Source: Abelmoschus esculentus (taxonomy: Eukaryota > Streptophyta > Magnoliopsida > Malvales > Malvaceae). From it: a stretch of 64,000 bases of DNA. Below are positions 45,801-57,433 of this stretch, piece by piece. The stretch lies in NCBI GenBank assembly GCA_035048815.1, contig JAUCBN010000005.1:19742517-19806516 (forward strand), written 5' to 3'. Below the pieces are notes generated by a model. It was not told where the DNA came from and made no database searches. It saw only the letters and a program-made list of their open reading frames with translations. The translations under genes were made by a program, and so were the position numbers. How positions within the stretch are numbered: position 1 is the stretch's first letter; every line of letters starts with the position of its first letter.

Positions 45801-47240
45801 TAGAGGAACAAATTAGGAAAAAATTATACCTCTTTGACCTCTCCATAAGCCCCAAATATTTGGCGAAGGTCATCATTTGATACTGATGGATCCAAGTTGA
45901 ATACCACAAGCGTTCCCTGGTTTATATCTTTCTCTGATGGATTATCCTGGAACATTACAAGAGAAAAAAGCTTCGAAATCTGTTGATCCCCTCAATGTCA
46001 AACTCAAACATATAAAAAAATACACATGGTCCAAACCTTGGGAATTGAAAAGTGAATGTCCAGTTTTCTTCGCCTTAGCGGCTTATTTTGTAAGGCACGC
46101 ATTGCAGTGCGAGCAGCTCGAATATCATAATATGAAATCATTACAAAACCCCTATGCTTGCACGCAGTGTACAAAGTTCTGATATCTCCATATTGCTGCA
46201 AGATGTGTAGAAATTTCAAGATGATAATTAGTAGCCTAGTATGAAAACGCTTGTCTACACATAAATAAAGGGGGAAAAAAGAAGGTTCAAGAGACCAAGA
46301 ATAAAACCTTCATCAGCAAAGAGATCTATTAGGCAGAACACTAACTAAAGTAAATAAGAATAACAGACTAATTTAGAATACCTCAAAGAGAGATCTCAAT
46401 TCAGTGTCTTCAACATTACTATTGATATTTCGTACAAACAATGTTCTTGAAGGGTGCTCACCATAGGGATGTTCCCCAGCCACCGTTCCCACACCATTTG
46501 GAAGAGGGTAATGACCAATCCCATTTGCAAGAACCCCTTCTGCTAGGTTCATCTTCGACATCCCAATACTAAGGCTCTCATGAGGTTCAGAATCCAATTC
46601 CATTCCTCCTCCAGTACCAAAGACATCATACTCTTCCAAGTCCTCCAACTGACTAGGCAACTCACTTAAGTCAAAGTCATCTATTATGCCAGCAAGGAGG
46701 TCGTCTTCATCACCAGGAAGCAAACTTCCAATTGCATTTGTTTCAACATCTTCGAGTGGGTCCTTTCCATCATTCTTAAGTTCTAGCTTATGCAACTCAG
46801 GCGAGTTATCATCAACAGAATGACCAGAATGCTCCGCATCAGCAAAGTTCACTGCAATTTAGCATAAGAATACCTCAGTCTTATTCTAAGTACATCACAA
46901 TATATTACATACAACATTTTTATATCAGTAGATAACACATACATTTTTCATGGGGAAGGACGGGTAATGAACTAGAAAATAAGCTTGCATCATTTGATGA
47001 GTGATATGTCTCAGCTTTACGTGGGATTCCCCATGCACCAGTTTCCCACTTTCTAGAAATGTTGACTGAAGCGGTATTGGATGGACCTATAATACATGAA
47101 TTCAAAAATCAACATCTGGTAAGAATAGATAAGCAAGATGAATAAGATCACATGCATATATATCCTATCATTAATCAGAAGATTAAAGAAGTTATACCAT
47201 CAGGTTGACTTGATATTGAGCCGTTTGACCTTTGCTCCAT
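42871..47240 (-). CDS. ML5: MEI2-like RNA-binding protein (three RRMs, AML5-type)
   Basis: Twelve coding exons in transcript order are 47240-47198, 47086-46943, 46851-46382, 46195-46037, 45946-45830, 45731-45580, 45094-45003, 44905-43966, 43866-43782, 43699-43631, 43332-43153 and 42987-42871, giving 855 residues with intact phases and GT-AG ends. RRM1 starts at SRTLFVRNINSNVEDTELRS, RRM2 at GTLVVFNLDPSVSNDDLRQI, and the C-terminal MEI2-type RRM3 at TRTTLMIKNIPNKYTSKMLL with YAFINM and KKWEKFNSEKVASLAYARIQ. The N-terminal SSLPVLPHEKLNF block is seen in the AML2/3/5 clade, which favours that clade over AML1/4. MEI2-like proteins are nuclear RNA binders acting in meiosis and vegetative growth. 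A leader exon lies at 47999 to about 48215, with a 748-bp leader intron. Confidence 0.92.
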
Positions 47241-47998
47241 TTAACAATTTCTGCATGCAAAGAATTCGAGAAATTAACTATCAAAACATGATTTGCAGAC
47301 TAATTCAGCATATATAACACATATCATGTGAAACCATAGAACAACATAGCATATTGCAAAGCATTCACTAAATTTTCGAGTTCATATTGAATTTCAAAAC
47401 ATACAACAGTCAAATCAAATGAAACTTTTGGTTCATGTTTCATAATCATCTAGCTACCCATAAACTAAAATATTTCCAATCAGATCCTGATCACACAGCT
47501 TTTACAGTAAATACTGGTTACAGGAATTCACTTTTGAGTAGTCAATCATGCAATGATTCTCTACAGAAAAACACAAGTCCTAATAAAACAAGCAAAATTG
47601 TCAAGATCAAACAGAAAATTCAAAAGTTATCACTTATCAACAGTATAAGCTCTAAAGAGTTGATAATCATGATCAAATAACAACAATACACCATTGCAGC
47701 AAATAAGTCAACACACCTATAACATGAAATTATGACAATCAAAATGAAAAAAAAAAAAAAAAAACTTAACCGAAAGATATAAAATAAAAATCACCAAACC
47801 CCAGCAACCAACAAGAACTTCACTTATTAACAAAGTCAAAAGAATCATAAGCTGAGAAACAAAATTAACCCTTTTGAACACTTCCCAGAAACATTTGTCT
47901 CCACATCACTCCCTAGTCCCTACTTTGTTTCTCATGTATTTAATCAAACACTAGAAACAAACAAACACCCCACCTAACAAGAAGAAGAAAAAACTCAC

Positions 47999-48215
47999 CT
48001 TTTTACAAGAAAATATAACATATAAGAAAGTAGTTAAAGAGAGTGCATTGAAGAAACCAACTTGACTGGCATAATTCCAAATAGAGTTTCTGACTTTGAT
48101 AACCCAGAATTATATATACAAAAACGGTAAATCAAAGAGAAAAAAGAAACCGAAAGAAAGAAACAGAGAGAGTTTCGTGGAAGCAGAGATAGTTCTTCCT
48201 TATACACTTCTACTT
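47999..48215 (-). other. Non-coding leader exon of the MEI2-like gene, with a small upstream ORF
   Basis: The exon ends AAG|GTGAGT at 47999/47998 and is joined to the exon starting at 47250 (acceptor TGCATGCAG). Read on minus it holds a CT-rich leader and an upstream ATG at 48072 that gives a 12-residue frame (MPVKLVSSMHSL) ending at 48034. The transcription start is estimated from composition only; a TATATAG at about 48243-48250 (minus) could be the TATA box. Confidence 0.55.
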
Positions 48216-49008
48216 CCTCTTCTCTCGCCGGGAAACTAAAACTATATACATAAAATAAACAGAAATGTTTTTCTTCTTACAAATTAAGAGCAGTGTATTA
48301 AAGAGAAACAGAGAGAAAATTTATTAAAAAAACATGATTGGATGGAGAGAAAAAGGAAAGAAAGAAAAAACAAAATTTTCTCTAAGGCAATTTGCCGTTC
48401 ATAATTTATTTATTTTTTTTAAAGGATTTTGCTGAATTGGAATTTTGTTTGGCGTCCGTTGACACATTTAGCCCCCACAAGACACTAAACAAAACATAAT
48501 GGATAAATTTGGTTCATTTGTTTTGCCCTTTATGTCCATATTTCTGTTTTTATTACGAATTTGCCCTTTTTTGTCTTTGATGACGTGGCTTTCGGTTATT
48601 GGTGGGAGGATTGTTGGTGTAAGAATGGTGCGAAATAATTCTCACGGAATCTAATTAGAGTGCGCCACGAGTGTTCTACGGCTGGTGATGGAGTACACGT
48701 GTAGAATTGGGTTATGGAGGCGGGGGTAGGTGAGATTGAGCGCAGGTGATTATCTCTGCTTCTGTATCTGAGTAGGTGGGGACCAGTGACGTGTCGGTAA
48801 GGGTGATTGGATTCAGCTGCTCCATTGTGGGATATTTTAAGACGAGATGTTCGGATCAAACTCTTTTAATTTTTGGATAATATATATCGCGAATAAAATA
48901 ATTTAAAATTAAAATTTTAATTTAATTATTAATTATTTTTATATTAAAATTATTTATTGGGTTTTGATTTTTTATTTTTCAGATTTAATATTTTATTTTA
49001 TTAAAATT
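48216..49008. other. Promoter and upstream region of the MEI2-like gene
   Basis: A purine-rich run on + (CT-rich on minus) near 48200-48370 is followed by more mixed sequence to 48860. The 87-codon open stretch at 48596-48859 on minus has no recognisable motif and was not called. Confidence 0.4.
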
Positions 49009-50594
49009 TTATAACGGACGTCGAACATTGTTGAACACCACCAACGATGAACTACACCATTAAACTAATTAATAAATATTAAAAATTTGAAAAACTCAAT
49101 ATATAATTAATAAATATTTAAAATAAAATTTCAATTAAATTATTTTTTATAAGGAAAATTACACAAATGGTCATCCAATTATCACTTGTTTTTAAGGTTG
49201 GTCATCAAACTAATTTTTTTCCTCAAAATCATTGTTAACATTTTATTTCATTATTATTTTGGTCACCGACTGTTAAATATTTAACAAAAGTTATGACATG
49301 ACATGATTTAATAATATGGATGATCATCTAACTATCATTCTTTTCTTGTGTTGGTCGTCCAATTAATTTTTTCATCAAAATCATCATTAAAATTTTATTT
49401 TGCTATATTTTGGTTATCAACTGTTAAATATTTAACGGAGACTATGATATGGTATGGTTTAATAATAATTTTAGTCTTTCAAATTATTACATTATATCAA
49501 ATTAATCCAAATAAAAATAACTCATCAAATATTTTAACTAAACCCTAATTTTTTTCATTCTTCTTCTTCTTTCTCTTGCAACGCTATTTTAAAAATTAAT
49601 TTGTCAACTCTTTTTTTTTCTTGTGTCTTTGAACAACTTATTAAGTTTCAGATTATAAAAAAACATTTTAATTTTATAATTTATTCTTTTAAAATCTATG
49701 TTAAAAGAATAGTTTCTTTTTTTTCGAATCGGGATGACATTTTATCGAATAATATTTTTTTTAATCCAAAGAAGGTTGTGTTCCGACATCTGAAAAGTCA
49801 CTGATGCCAAATTTGTGTGAAGTTGTAGAAGTATCCATATGAAGATCGAAAAGTTGGGTTGCTCAATGAAATTTTAAGTGAAACCAAATTTTATTTAATC
49901 CCAAGAAAAATTTTACGACATGCGTTGAATTGATCTATATTTACATGTTAAAGATTTTATGACTATTGATCTATATAAACTTTTATGTGAATTGATAAAT
50001 TAAATTTTTTTATAGATCCGATAAACATAAAAAATGATAGAAAATATATACTAGTAGTTTGAAAAAAATTAAAGAAACTAGATTAAATTTTAAAAGAATA
50101 AATCATAAAATTAAAGCGATTTTATATAATCTAAAATTTAATAAATTGCTCAAAGACGCAAGAGAAATAAAGAAAGTTGACAAATTATTTTTTAAAAGTA
50201 ATATTACAAGAGAAAAAAAAAAGAAAAAGAATTGAGATTTAGTTTAAATATTTGATGAGTTATATTCTACTAAAATTATTATTAAACCATGTCATGTCAT
50301 AATTTTTGTTAAATATTTAACATTCGATGACCAAAATAATAATAAAATAAAATGCTAACAAAGATTTTGATGAAAAAATTAGTTTGGTGACCAATCCAAA
50401 AAATGAGTGATAGTTGGATGACCATTTGCGTAGTTTTCCTTAAAAAAAACAATTTAATTAAAATTTTATTTTAAATATTTATTAATTATATATTGAGTTC
50501 TTAAAACTTTTAATACTTATTAATTAATTTAATGGTATCCAACAATATTTTATCATTAATAGTGTTTAGTAATGTTTGAAGCACGTTGTAGACT
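49009..50594. repeat. Compound inverted repeat: GTCGAACA-type MITE arms around a 1.29-kb fold-back
   Basis: The outer arms (49009-49150 and 50442-50594) carry ACGGACGTCGAACATTG and the CTCAATATATAATTAATAAA core of the MITE family at 52785-53013, in mirror order. Inside, AAGGAAAATTACACAAATGGTCATCC (from 49151) is inverted at the right end (to 50441). The left inner arm holds two tandem versions of the ATGGTCATCC...GTTAAATATTTAAC stretch (49160-49310 and 49320-49445), while the right arm has one. No transposase is visible. Ends are approximate. Confidence 0.65.
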
Positions 50595-51055
50595 TGTCCT
50601 ATTTTTAAATCATATTCATAATCTTGTGCATTAACGATGCATAAAATCATATACAGTCAATACTAAGAATAACAGAGGGTACAGCTTTACAAATTTTATG
50701 CCGAACTTGTTTCGGTTGAAGCGGAGATGAGTATGAGTTTAATAGGTAACGTCGGAAGCATAATTAGCTATCGTTAAGGTCTATGAATCACAGTTATCTA
50801 TTGTTAAGGTTGATGAAAGACTTCCGGGTGAACATCGCATCAAGTTTCGTCAGCTCAGAAATGAAATTGAGGAGGCACTGTTTAGTTGAACAGAAACAGA
50901 TTAAGGGGATGTATGATCAGGAAATAGCTAGCACAGGATGTTTTAACCTCAGTCGAGACAGTTTGTCCTTGGTTCGGCTTACTAGCGGAGCGGTACTTCG
51001 GTTTCATAACAAAGAAGAAAGGGATCCATGTGGGAGGGAAAGAAATGAGTTACTC
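50595..51055. other. Unassigned intergenic DNA with a 99-codon open stretch
   Basis: The + frame at 50783-51082 is open for 99 codons and less AT-rich than its surroundings. I see no domain, splice context or leader that supports a gene. It runs directly into the CGAGT-type repeat, so I leave it uncalled. Confidence 0.35.
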
Positions 51056-51610
51056 AAAACGACCCGAGTCGAATTTGAGTAGTATTAAATTTGGCTTGAT
51101 TCGTTAAGATTTTGAGTTAAGTTTGAGTATGGGTAATTTTAAACGAGCTTGAAAAATTTAAGTTCGGCTCGACGCATTGAGAACTCAAGTCGAGTTCGAG
51201 CTTTGTTCGAGCCTAATCGAGTCAAGTATTGACTGATTTTTAACCGTGTTAGACTCGGGTAACTCTTATTTGTTACGTCTCATTTAAAGCTTAATGAAGA
51301 AAAACTTTGATACACAAGTTGTGTAAACTCGAGCTTGTTAATTTTAGGGTTTAATGAGTTAACTTAGGAGTTAAGATTTATGTATAGTGTTTAGATTTTA
51401 GAGTTTTAAGTTTAGAAATTTAGATTTAAAATTATAGAAAAAAGTATATTTATATTTTCGAGTAGCTCGTAAGCTTTCCGAGTCAAATATCATGTAGCTC
51501 GGCTCGTTAAGAACTCGAGGCCGAATTTGAGTTTGAGCCGAGTCCAATCGAATTAAATTTTGATATAACTCGAATAGCTCGCTATCTGTCTCGTCTCATT
51601 TACGACACTA
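51056..51610. repeat. Dispersed CGAGT/ACTCG-type repeat
   Basis: Words such as GACCCGAGTCGAATTTGAG, CTCGAGGCCGAATTTGAG and GAGTTCGAGC alternate with their complements. It belongs to the family at 9816, 54345 and 56610. Boundaries are approximate. Confidence 0.55.
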
Positions 51611-52780
51611 GATTGATTAAGATTATTTTTTAAAACATAAGCGGAAGTTTTATTGATTCATAAAACTTTATTTGATAAAAAAAAATAAAAAATTAAAATT
51701 ATTTTTTTAAGAAAAATAATAACATTGTTGAAAAACATACGAAAATAACATAAATGATTGATATAAGGCCCGAGATCTAGTTCACTGACCAATTCTTCTT
51801 TCAACCCTTTCACTGTACAAATATCGAAGCAGATTCGAAAAACTTCAATTGTATAAGTTAAGAATTTTAATTAACCGAATGATTAAAAATATTTATATTA
51901 TTTTATTTTATATAAATTTAAATATTAACATTTATTTTGAGGGTAATTTATCCTTTTTATATAAATTAAAGATAAAATAAAAATAATTATTTATATTTTT
52001 TATTATACTAAATCATTTTTCTGTTAACTCTTAACGAATTTTAAAATCAGAGTAATCATAAGTTTATAACCGAAAACGTATGTGATATTGATTAAATTTT
52101 AAAACTAATAACTAAATTTCTATCAAAGACAAATAATCGTGACTTCCGTGATAATTAATTTTAAAAAATAATTAAGTACTTTTTTAAAAAAATCAAGTTG
52201 GATGCCTGACCCGTTACATGTTGGGGCCAAACCACAGTATTAGGCTTAAATTGGTATTCGACCGAGATTTTTTTAGATTAAGTTTTTGGTTTAGAATTTA
52301 ATATTTATATATTTATTATTAAATTCTAAGGATTAATTATAAAAATTAAAAAGATATCATAAATATTTTTAAAAATTTAAAAGAAAATTATATAATTAGT
52401 TTTAGATTAGATCAGATCAAATATTTTATACTTTAAACTCAAACTCTATCCGACCTGCCTTTAGTTTTAATAAAATTTGATCCGACAGATTTGAGAACAA
52501 TTTTTAATTTAAAAATTTGATACGATCGGATCCAATTGAGTTGGATAAAATATCCATTTGTAATGACTATAATAAAATTATTTTTTTAAAAAGTAATATT
52601 AAATAATATGGATATTTTTTAATATTTTTTCAAGATTATCAAATGTGAGAAAATAAATAAATGCAAACAAGATTGATTTTCTTTTAATTTTTTAATGAAA
52701 TGTTGATTTTCGGTTCGAAATCAATCAAAATATGATTTAAAATTCTTCATTTTAGAATACTTTATATTCATATATTATAT
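51611..52780. other. AT-rich intergenic DNA with a decayed Mutator-type arm
   Basis: At about 51940-52165 the words follow, with many changes, the right arm of the 17524-19011 element: TTTATCCTTTT, AACTCTTAACG, ATAAGTTTATAACCGAAAACGTA and CGTGACTTCCGTGATAATTAA. This is probably one arm of an old copy. The rest has no clear structure apart from GATC-rich runs near 52400-52560. Confidence 0.5.
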
Positions 52781-52784
52781 AGAA

Positions 52785-53013
52785 AATTCTATAATGGGCG
52801 TCGAACATTGCTGAACATTAATAATAATAAACATTGTTAAATATTATTAAATTAATTAATAAAAATTAAAAATCTTAAGGACTCAATATGTAATTAATAA
52901 AAGAGTAATAGACTCAACATATAATTAATAATTGTGTATTGAGTCCTTAACATTTTTAATCTTTATTAATTAGTTTAATAATGTTCAGCGGTGTTCGACA
53001 TCCGTTATAGACT
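52785..53013. mobile_element. Palindromic MITE (GTCGAACA-type family)
   Basis: The left end TCTATAATGGGCGTCGAACA and the right end, complement of TCTATAACGGATGTCGAACA, are terminal inverted repeats. Nearly the whole 229 bases fold back around about 52900 (ACTCAATATGTAATTAATA with TATTGAGTCC). Related copies are at 16628-16805 and in the arms of 49009-50594. A target duplication was not resolved. Confidence 0.7.
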
Positions 53014-53113
53014 CATCTATTATATTATCATTGTATAAAATAAAAACGTATATACACATACAACACTAATACAAAAAAGCAATTGCGAATATAAAATGTT
53101 ATAAAAATGAATA

Positions 53114-53326
53114 ATTTCGAACAGTAGCGGATACAGAAATTTATTTGAGGGTGGACACATATGAAATTTCGAAATCTCAAGGCCGACACAAAACTTAAAT
53201 ATTATAAAAATTTAAGGACTAATTCATAAAAATTAAAAAAATAAAGGTAAATATGTGAACTTTAAAAAGTTTAGGGTGAGCATAAACCTACCATATTCTA
53301 AAGGTGAATCCGTCACTGATTTCGAA
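53114..53326. mobile_element. hAT-type MITE (53122-53318), target duplication ATTTCGAA
   Basis: The 197-bp unit starts CAGTAGCGGATAC and ends GAATCCGTCACTG, so its ends are near-perfect inverted repeats of the CAGTGRCGGAT type. The 8-bp sequence ATTTCGAA flanks it on both sides (53114-53121 and 53319-53326), as hAT transposition requires. The interior has no coding potential, so it is a non-autonomous copy. Confidence 0.85.
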
Positions 53327-53930
53327 GCATAGTTTAAGTAGTTTAAACCATAAAATAAATATTTAATTAAAATAATTATTAAACAATAAAAAATTGAGAA
53401 TTAATATGTATATACTTTTTTAATTCGATTGCGAATAATAAGTAAAATACTTTAGCTTAAATTATCCAATAAATTCAATATTTTTTTTAATTTAATGAGT
53501 GATTCTAGAAGGATAGATGAGACAAAGATTTCGGAGATTCTGTACAATTTATTAAAATGATAATTTTATATTATAATCAATAAGATATATATAAGTTTTT
53601 TTCTTCAAGAAAAATACCTAATAAAAAAAAGTATATTTTTAGATTATCTTTTTAAGAAATAAAAAATTAAATATTAAACATCTAAAAATCAAATATTTTT
53701 AATTTTTATCTAAAAAATGATGTTCTTTTTACATGGTTTAAGTTTCAGATAATTGTTATTTATATATATTTTATAAATATTTAATTTTTTTTTGAACTTC
53801 TTTCTTTTGAGTTCTGTCTAATTGTTTTTGTTGTGTTTATCCAAATTTCACTGTTGAAAAAGAAAAAAAAACGATGTTAATCGTAAAATACTCGAGATCA
53901 AATCGGAAATACATATTTCCCTTTCCCTGT
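53327..53930. other. AT-rich intergenic DNA
   Basis: No gene or element is recognised. Confidence 0.5.
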
Positions 53931-53934
53931 GTAG

Positions 53935-54325
53935 GTTTTAAGTATCTCCCTCCCCATGGCTCCACCCTTGCTGTGATTCATTACTCTGTTGTAAATGCTG
54001 TTCACCTACCTCTCTGCTACACCCATTTAAGATCCCTTTCTCCATTTTCAGAAGTGTGGGTCCATTTCAGCCTCATGGAGCTCTGCAACCATCTTCTCAT
54101 CTTCTTCCAGTGGGTTGTGACAGGTTGGACAAGTGCTGGGAAATCTCTGAGAAAGAAATGATCATATGCTGTTTCCCATGGAAATCTAACAACTCAACTG
54201 CAAGCTCTTCATCTGGGAAATCATAGACAAGATCAAACACACCATAGCCAATTAGCCATAGGAACTGCAGGTTCCATATGAGGAAGTTTAAAAGCTCTAC
54301 AAGCAACCCTTCATTGTATGAAATG
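53935..54325. other. GC-richer island with open frames on both strands
   Basis: About 390 bases stand out from very AT-rich flanks. On minus, an open stretch without a clear ATG runs from about 54335 to a stop at 54097-54099. It reads a hydrophobic LLNFLIWNLQFLWLIGYG segment, then FPDEELAVELLDFHGKQHM. On + the frame at 53874-54161 is open for 95 codons. The composition looks like part of a gene or a conserved non-coding transcript, but I recognise no family and see no splice structure. Confidence 0.3.
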
Positions 54326-54344
54326 AATTTTTATGGATAAAATT

Positions 54345-55075
54345 AGGGGCGTAAAAGAATCGAGTCGAACAGAATAGTTTTAAGTTTGATTCAGTTCATT
54401 AAAGATTTGAGTATTAATTAAGTTTTGACCGGATCAGATTTGAGTAGTTCATTATCTATCTCGTCGACTATAATAATAATAATAATAATAATTGAATGGA
54501 TTATTCATCATCAACAATAATATAAATAGTTTTGATTTTGAGTTCGGAAAATTGACTTGTGCCCTTTTACATCAAATTTGAGAGCTTTTTATCGGGTGAG
54601 CGTTTAATTGAGTTAAGTCGAATAAAAAAAATTTGAGTTATTTGAATTGACGAATTTAATTTTTTCATTTAAACGTTCATTCAAAATGTTTTTGAGTTCT
54701 TATAAAAATTAATTATAATTATTTATTATGTTATAGTACGATTTGATTATATTTTAAATGACTTCCACTAATCATATAAAATATGCATATATGTTTCTTT
54801 ATTTTTTATATATGGTAATATTTCTTCATATTTTTATATATTGATATATATATATATCATAAAAATTTAAGAGACTCGTCTCGAACCTAAAAATAAATCC
54901 TCTAATTACTAAGAATTTTGAGTTATTTGAATTTTCATTTTATAACTCAAATTTTATTTGACATTTTTCAAGTTGAATAGAATCGAATCAAAAAGAGTCA
55001 AATATTTTTATCTCAAATCAAATTATTCAATTTTTAATCGATTCGAGTTATCTTTTAGAAAAGGGTTATATCATG
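54345..55075. repeat. Dispersed CGAGT/ACTCG-type fold-back repeat
   Basis: The left edge has AATCGAGTCGAACAG; the right edge has TTTTTAATCGATTCGAGTTAT, its rough inverse. Between them are ATAT-rich runs, an (ATA)n-type stretch at 54471-54493 and GAGTCAAATATT words. It shares its ends and much of its middle with 56610-57130. Confidence 0.6.
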
Positions 55076-56079
55076 TTTCACGTTGTTTTTTCTCTAAGAT
55101 AATTAAAACGATAAAGTATTAAAAACAACAAAATAAAAAATCTCTATTATTACAATTTATTATGCTATTATTATCCAACAACATTCATTTATAGTTGATT
55201 TTAATTTTAGTTAATTTAAGTATAAATTCTGATATATTTATCATTTTAATTACTTTATTGTTATTATTAATTTAATTTTTTGAATCATATTGATCAAATG
55301 TAATTATTAGAATTAATAATCTGTAAATTTTTTTAATCAATTACGGTGATTACAATAATAGAGCATACTCTTAATGATATAATTTTAATAATTAATTTTA
55401 TGGTTTATGTAACTTAAAGTCGATAATTTCGATGTATGCTCCCGTAATAATGATTAACGGTGATTAAAGATCGAAATTAAAGGTGAAATTCCTTTTTCTT
55501 CCGCTCCTTGTTAAACGTAAAAAATTAAAGGGTAAATTTAAAGATTGTGAGAAAGGGACAAACTAATCATTTGACCATTACCTAATTAATTTAATTTAAT
55601 TATTTAAATTAAATTAACTTAAAGGATAAGATAGACCAGTTTTCTTAGGATAAGTTTTTACGTTGGTTTTTAATAACTAGAGAAAAACTTCATTCTAGAG
55701 AGTTCATCTTCTTCTCACGACAAAAAAGAGAATTGATCAAGTTTAGGATCATCAAGACGAAGAAAATCGATAAAAAGAAAAGAGGAAAATAACATTCAAG
55801 AAAAATAACAATGGAGAACAATGAGTTTTTCTTCCTTCTTTTCTGTTTAATATTAATTTTTTTAATTGACGTGATTACCCATAAATTTATTAACGTTAAA
55901 TTGTTTTTCCGCATTACAGTATATTCATGTTTATAGTTTAAGAAAATTATAGCAATTGGTATCAAGTCAGGTTTATGGGTTTCACGTTAGTTACTGATAG
56001 TTGTGATTTTTTTTAAGTCTGTTAATCATCAAAATGGCTTGACTTGTATGATTAAATCGTTTTTTGCAATAGCATAATT
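55076..56079. other. AT-rich intergenic DNA
   Basis: No gene is supported. The 91-codon open stretch at 55690-55965 on minus is lysine/asparagine-rich and looks incidental. Confidence 0.45.
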
Positions 56080-56240
56080 ATTCATGAATAAAGACGATCA
56101 AAATTATAATTAAAATTTTAGATTCAATTTTAATATTCGCTCAATTATTACGCTGATATTATTGATGTTCGAACCCGTAACCTCTAAAAATAATAATCAT
56201 TTCTTTAACTACTGAACCTAAATGATTCATACATAATCTA
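56080..56240 (-). repeat. SINE-like remnant (minus strand)
   Basis: On minus the order is TTTAGGTTCAGTAGTTAAAG (A-box-like), then GTTACGGGTTCGAACATC (B-box) and an A/T-rich tail. The part around the B-box resembles 6290-6340. A target duplication was not found. Confidence 0.45.
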
Positions 56241-56367
56241 TCGACTTTAGATAAGTTGGAAGAGAAAAAAAACATATGTTTAAGCAAATATTCATTTCAT
56301 GCCAATCCCCTACCTATATTGATCCCACATTAATATACGTTTCTGCAGTAAGTAAAGATGGTCCCAA

Positions 56368-56375
56368 TGCATTTA
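56368..56375 (-). promoter_or_regulatory. Candidate L1 box upstream of PDF1
   Basis: TGCATTTA on + is TAAATGCA on minus, a perfect L1-box of the type bound by epidermal HD-ZIP IV factors, which drive PDF1-class genes. It is about 1.06 kb before the PDF1 start. A repeat at 56610-57130 lies between. An 8-base match can occur by chance. Confidence 0.3.
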
Positions 56376-56609
56376 TTTCTCTTCATTGGATTTCCTGCAC
56401 ATATGGTTTTGCCAATTTGCAGTTAATCTCTTCTTTTCAAAAAAAATATTATACGAGTCTGATTCACGTCATTTGTCATATTATTTAATAATATATTTTT
56501 TTAGTTTTTAAGTTAAAGTTTTATTTTTTAAAATGAATCTTTACATATTTTTTATATATTATTAAATGAATAAATATCATTAAATAATTTATGAATGACG
56601 TGATGAATT

Positions 56610-57135
56610 AGGGTTATGAGTGAGTATCTGATTGAGTCGAGTCAAGTAAAAAAATGCAAGTTATTCGAATTGATGAGTCTTATTTTACAACTCAAACTTT
56701 ATTTAAATTTTTTTATTCGAGTTGAGTTTAAAAAATTCTAATTGAGTCGAGTCAAGTTTTTGAGTTTTTATAAAAAATTAATTTTAATTATCTTATTATA
56801 ATATGATTTGATTTTAATTTAAATGACTTCTTCTAATCATATAAGATATGTATATATTTTTTCATATGTGACAATACCTTTTATATTTTTATATAGCAAT
56901 ATATACATATAAAAAACTGAGAGCCTCGACTCAAACTTAAAATTAAATTCTTTAATTACTAAAAATTTTGAGTTATTCAAGTTTATAATTTATAACTCGG
57001 TTATTTAATTTTTTTTTAAATTAAGTTTATGAAATTTCAAATCGAATCAATACGAATCAAACATTATCGTCTCAACTCGAATTGAGTTATTTAATTTTTT
57101 TCAAATCGAATTTTACTCATCTTTAATTCCGGAGT
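56610..57135. repeat. Dispersed CGAGT/ACTCG-type fold-back repeat in the PDF1 upstream region
   Basis: The left edge TGATTGAGTCGAGTCAAG and the right edge CTCAACTCGAATTGAGTTA are rough inverses. Inner words (TTCGAGTTGAG, TAATTGAGTCGAGTC, AACTCGAATTGAGTTATTTAA) and the AT-rich centre match 54345-55075. Confidence 0.6.
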
Positions 57136-57353
57136 ATGTAATTTTTTTCTGCCTAAAAGTTGACGATAGCTGAGTTACCACCCAATTTCTGCATCTTTTG
57201 AACAAAATCATGCGATTAAGTCCATGCTAAAAACACTCTTACAAGCTCACCAGTGTTTCAACAATTCAAACGTTGATAATTAATACACACCTGCTGTCAT
57301 CAACTAACCTCATGCCGCTTCACCCGTTTCCATTTACTTCACCTCGTCAGGGC

Positions 57354-57361
57354 TTTATATT
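57354..57361 (+). promoter_or_regulatory. Putative TATA box of PDF1
   Basis: TTTATATT lies about 75 bases before the start codon, downstream of a C-rich stretch. It is followed by a CT-rich leader (CACATCTTCTTCACACTCC). Confidence 0.4.
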
Positions 57362-57433
57362 CATCAACCCTCACATCTTCTTCACACTCCTCCATTCTTT
57401 GCTGTTCAAGTAGTAGACTTAGACCAGACAGAT

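Noticed and set aside
50783..51082. 99-codon hypothetical protein
   Set aside because: No domain, leader or splice context; it runs straight into a dispersed repeat.
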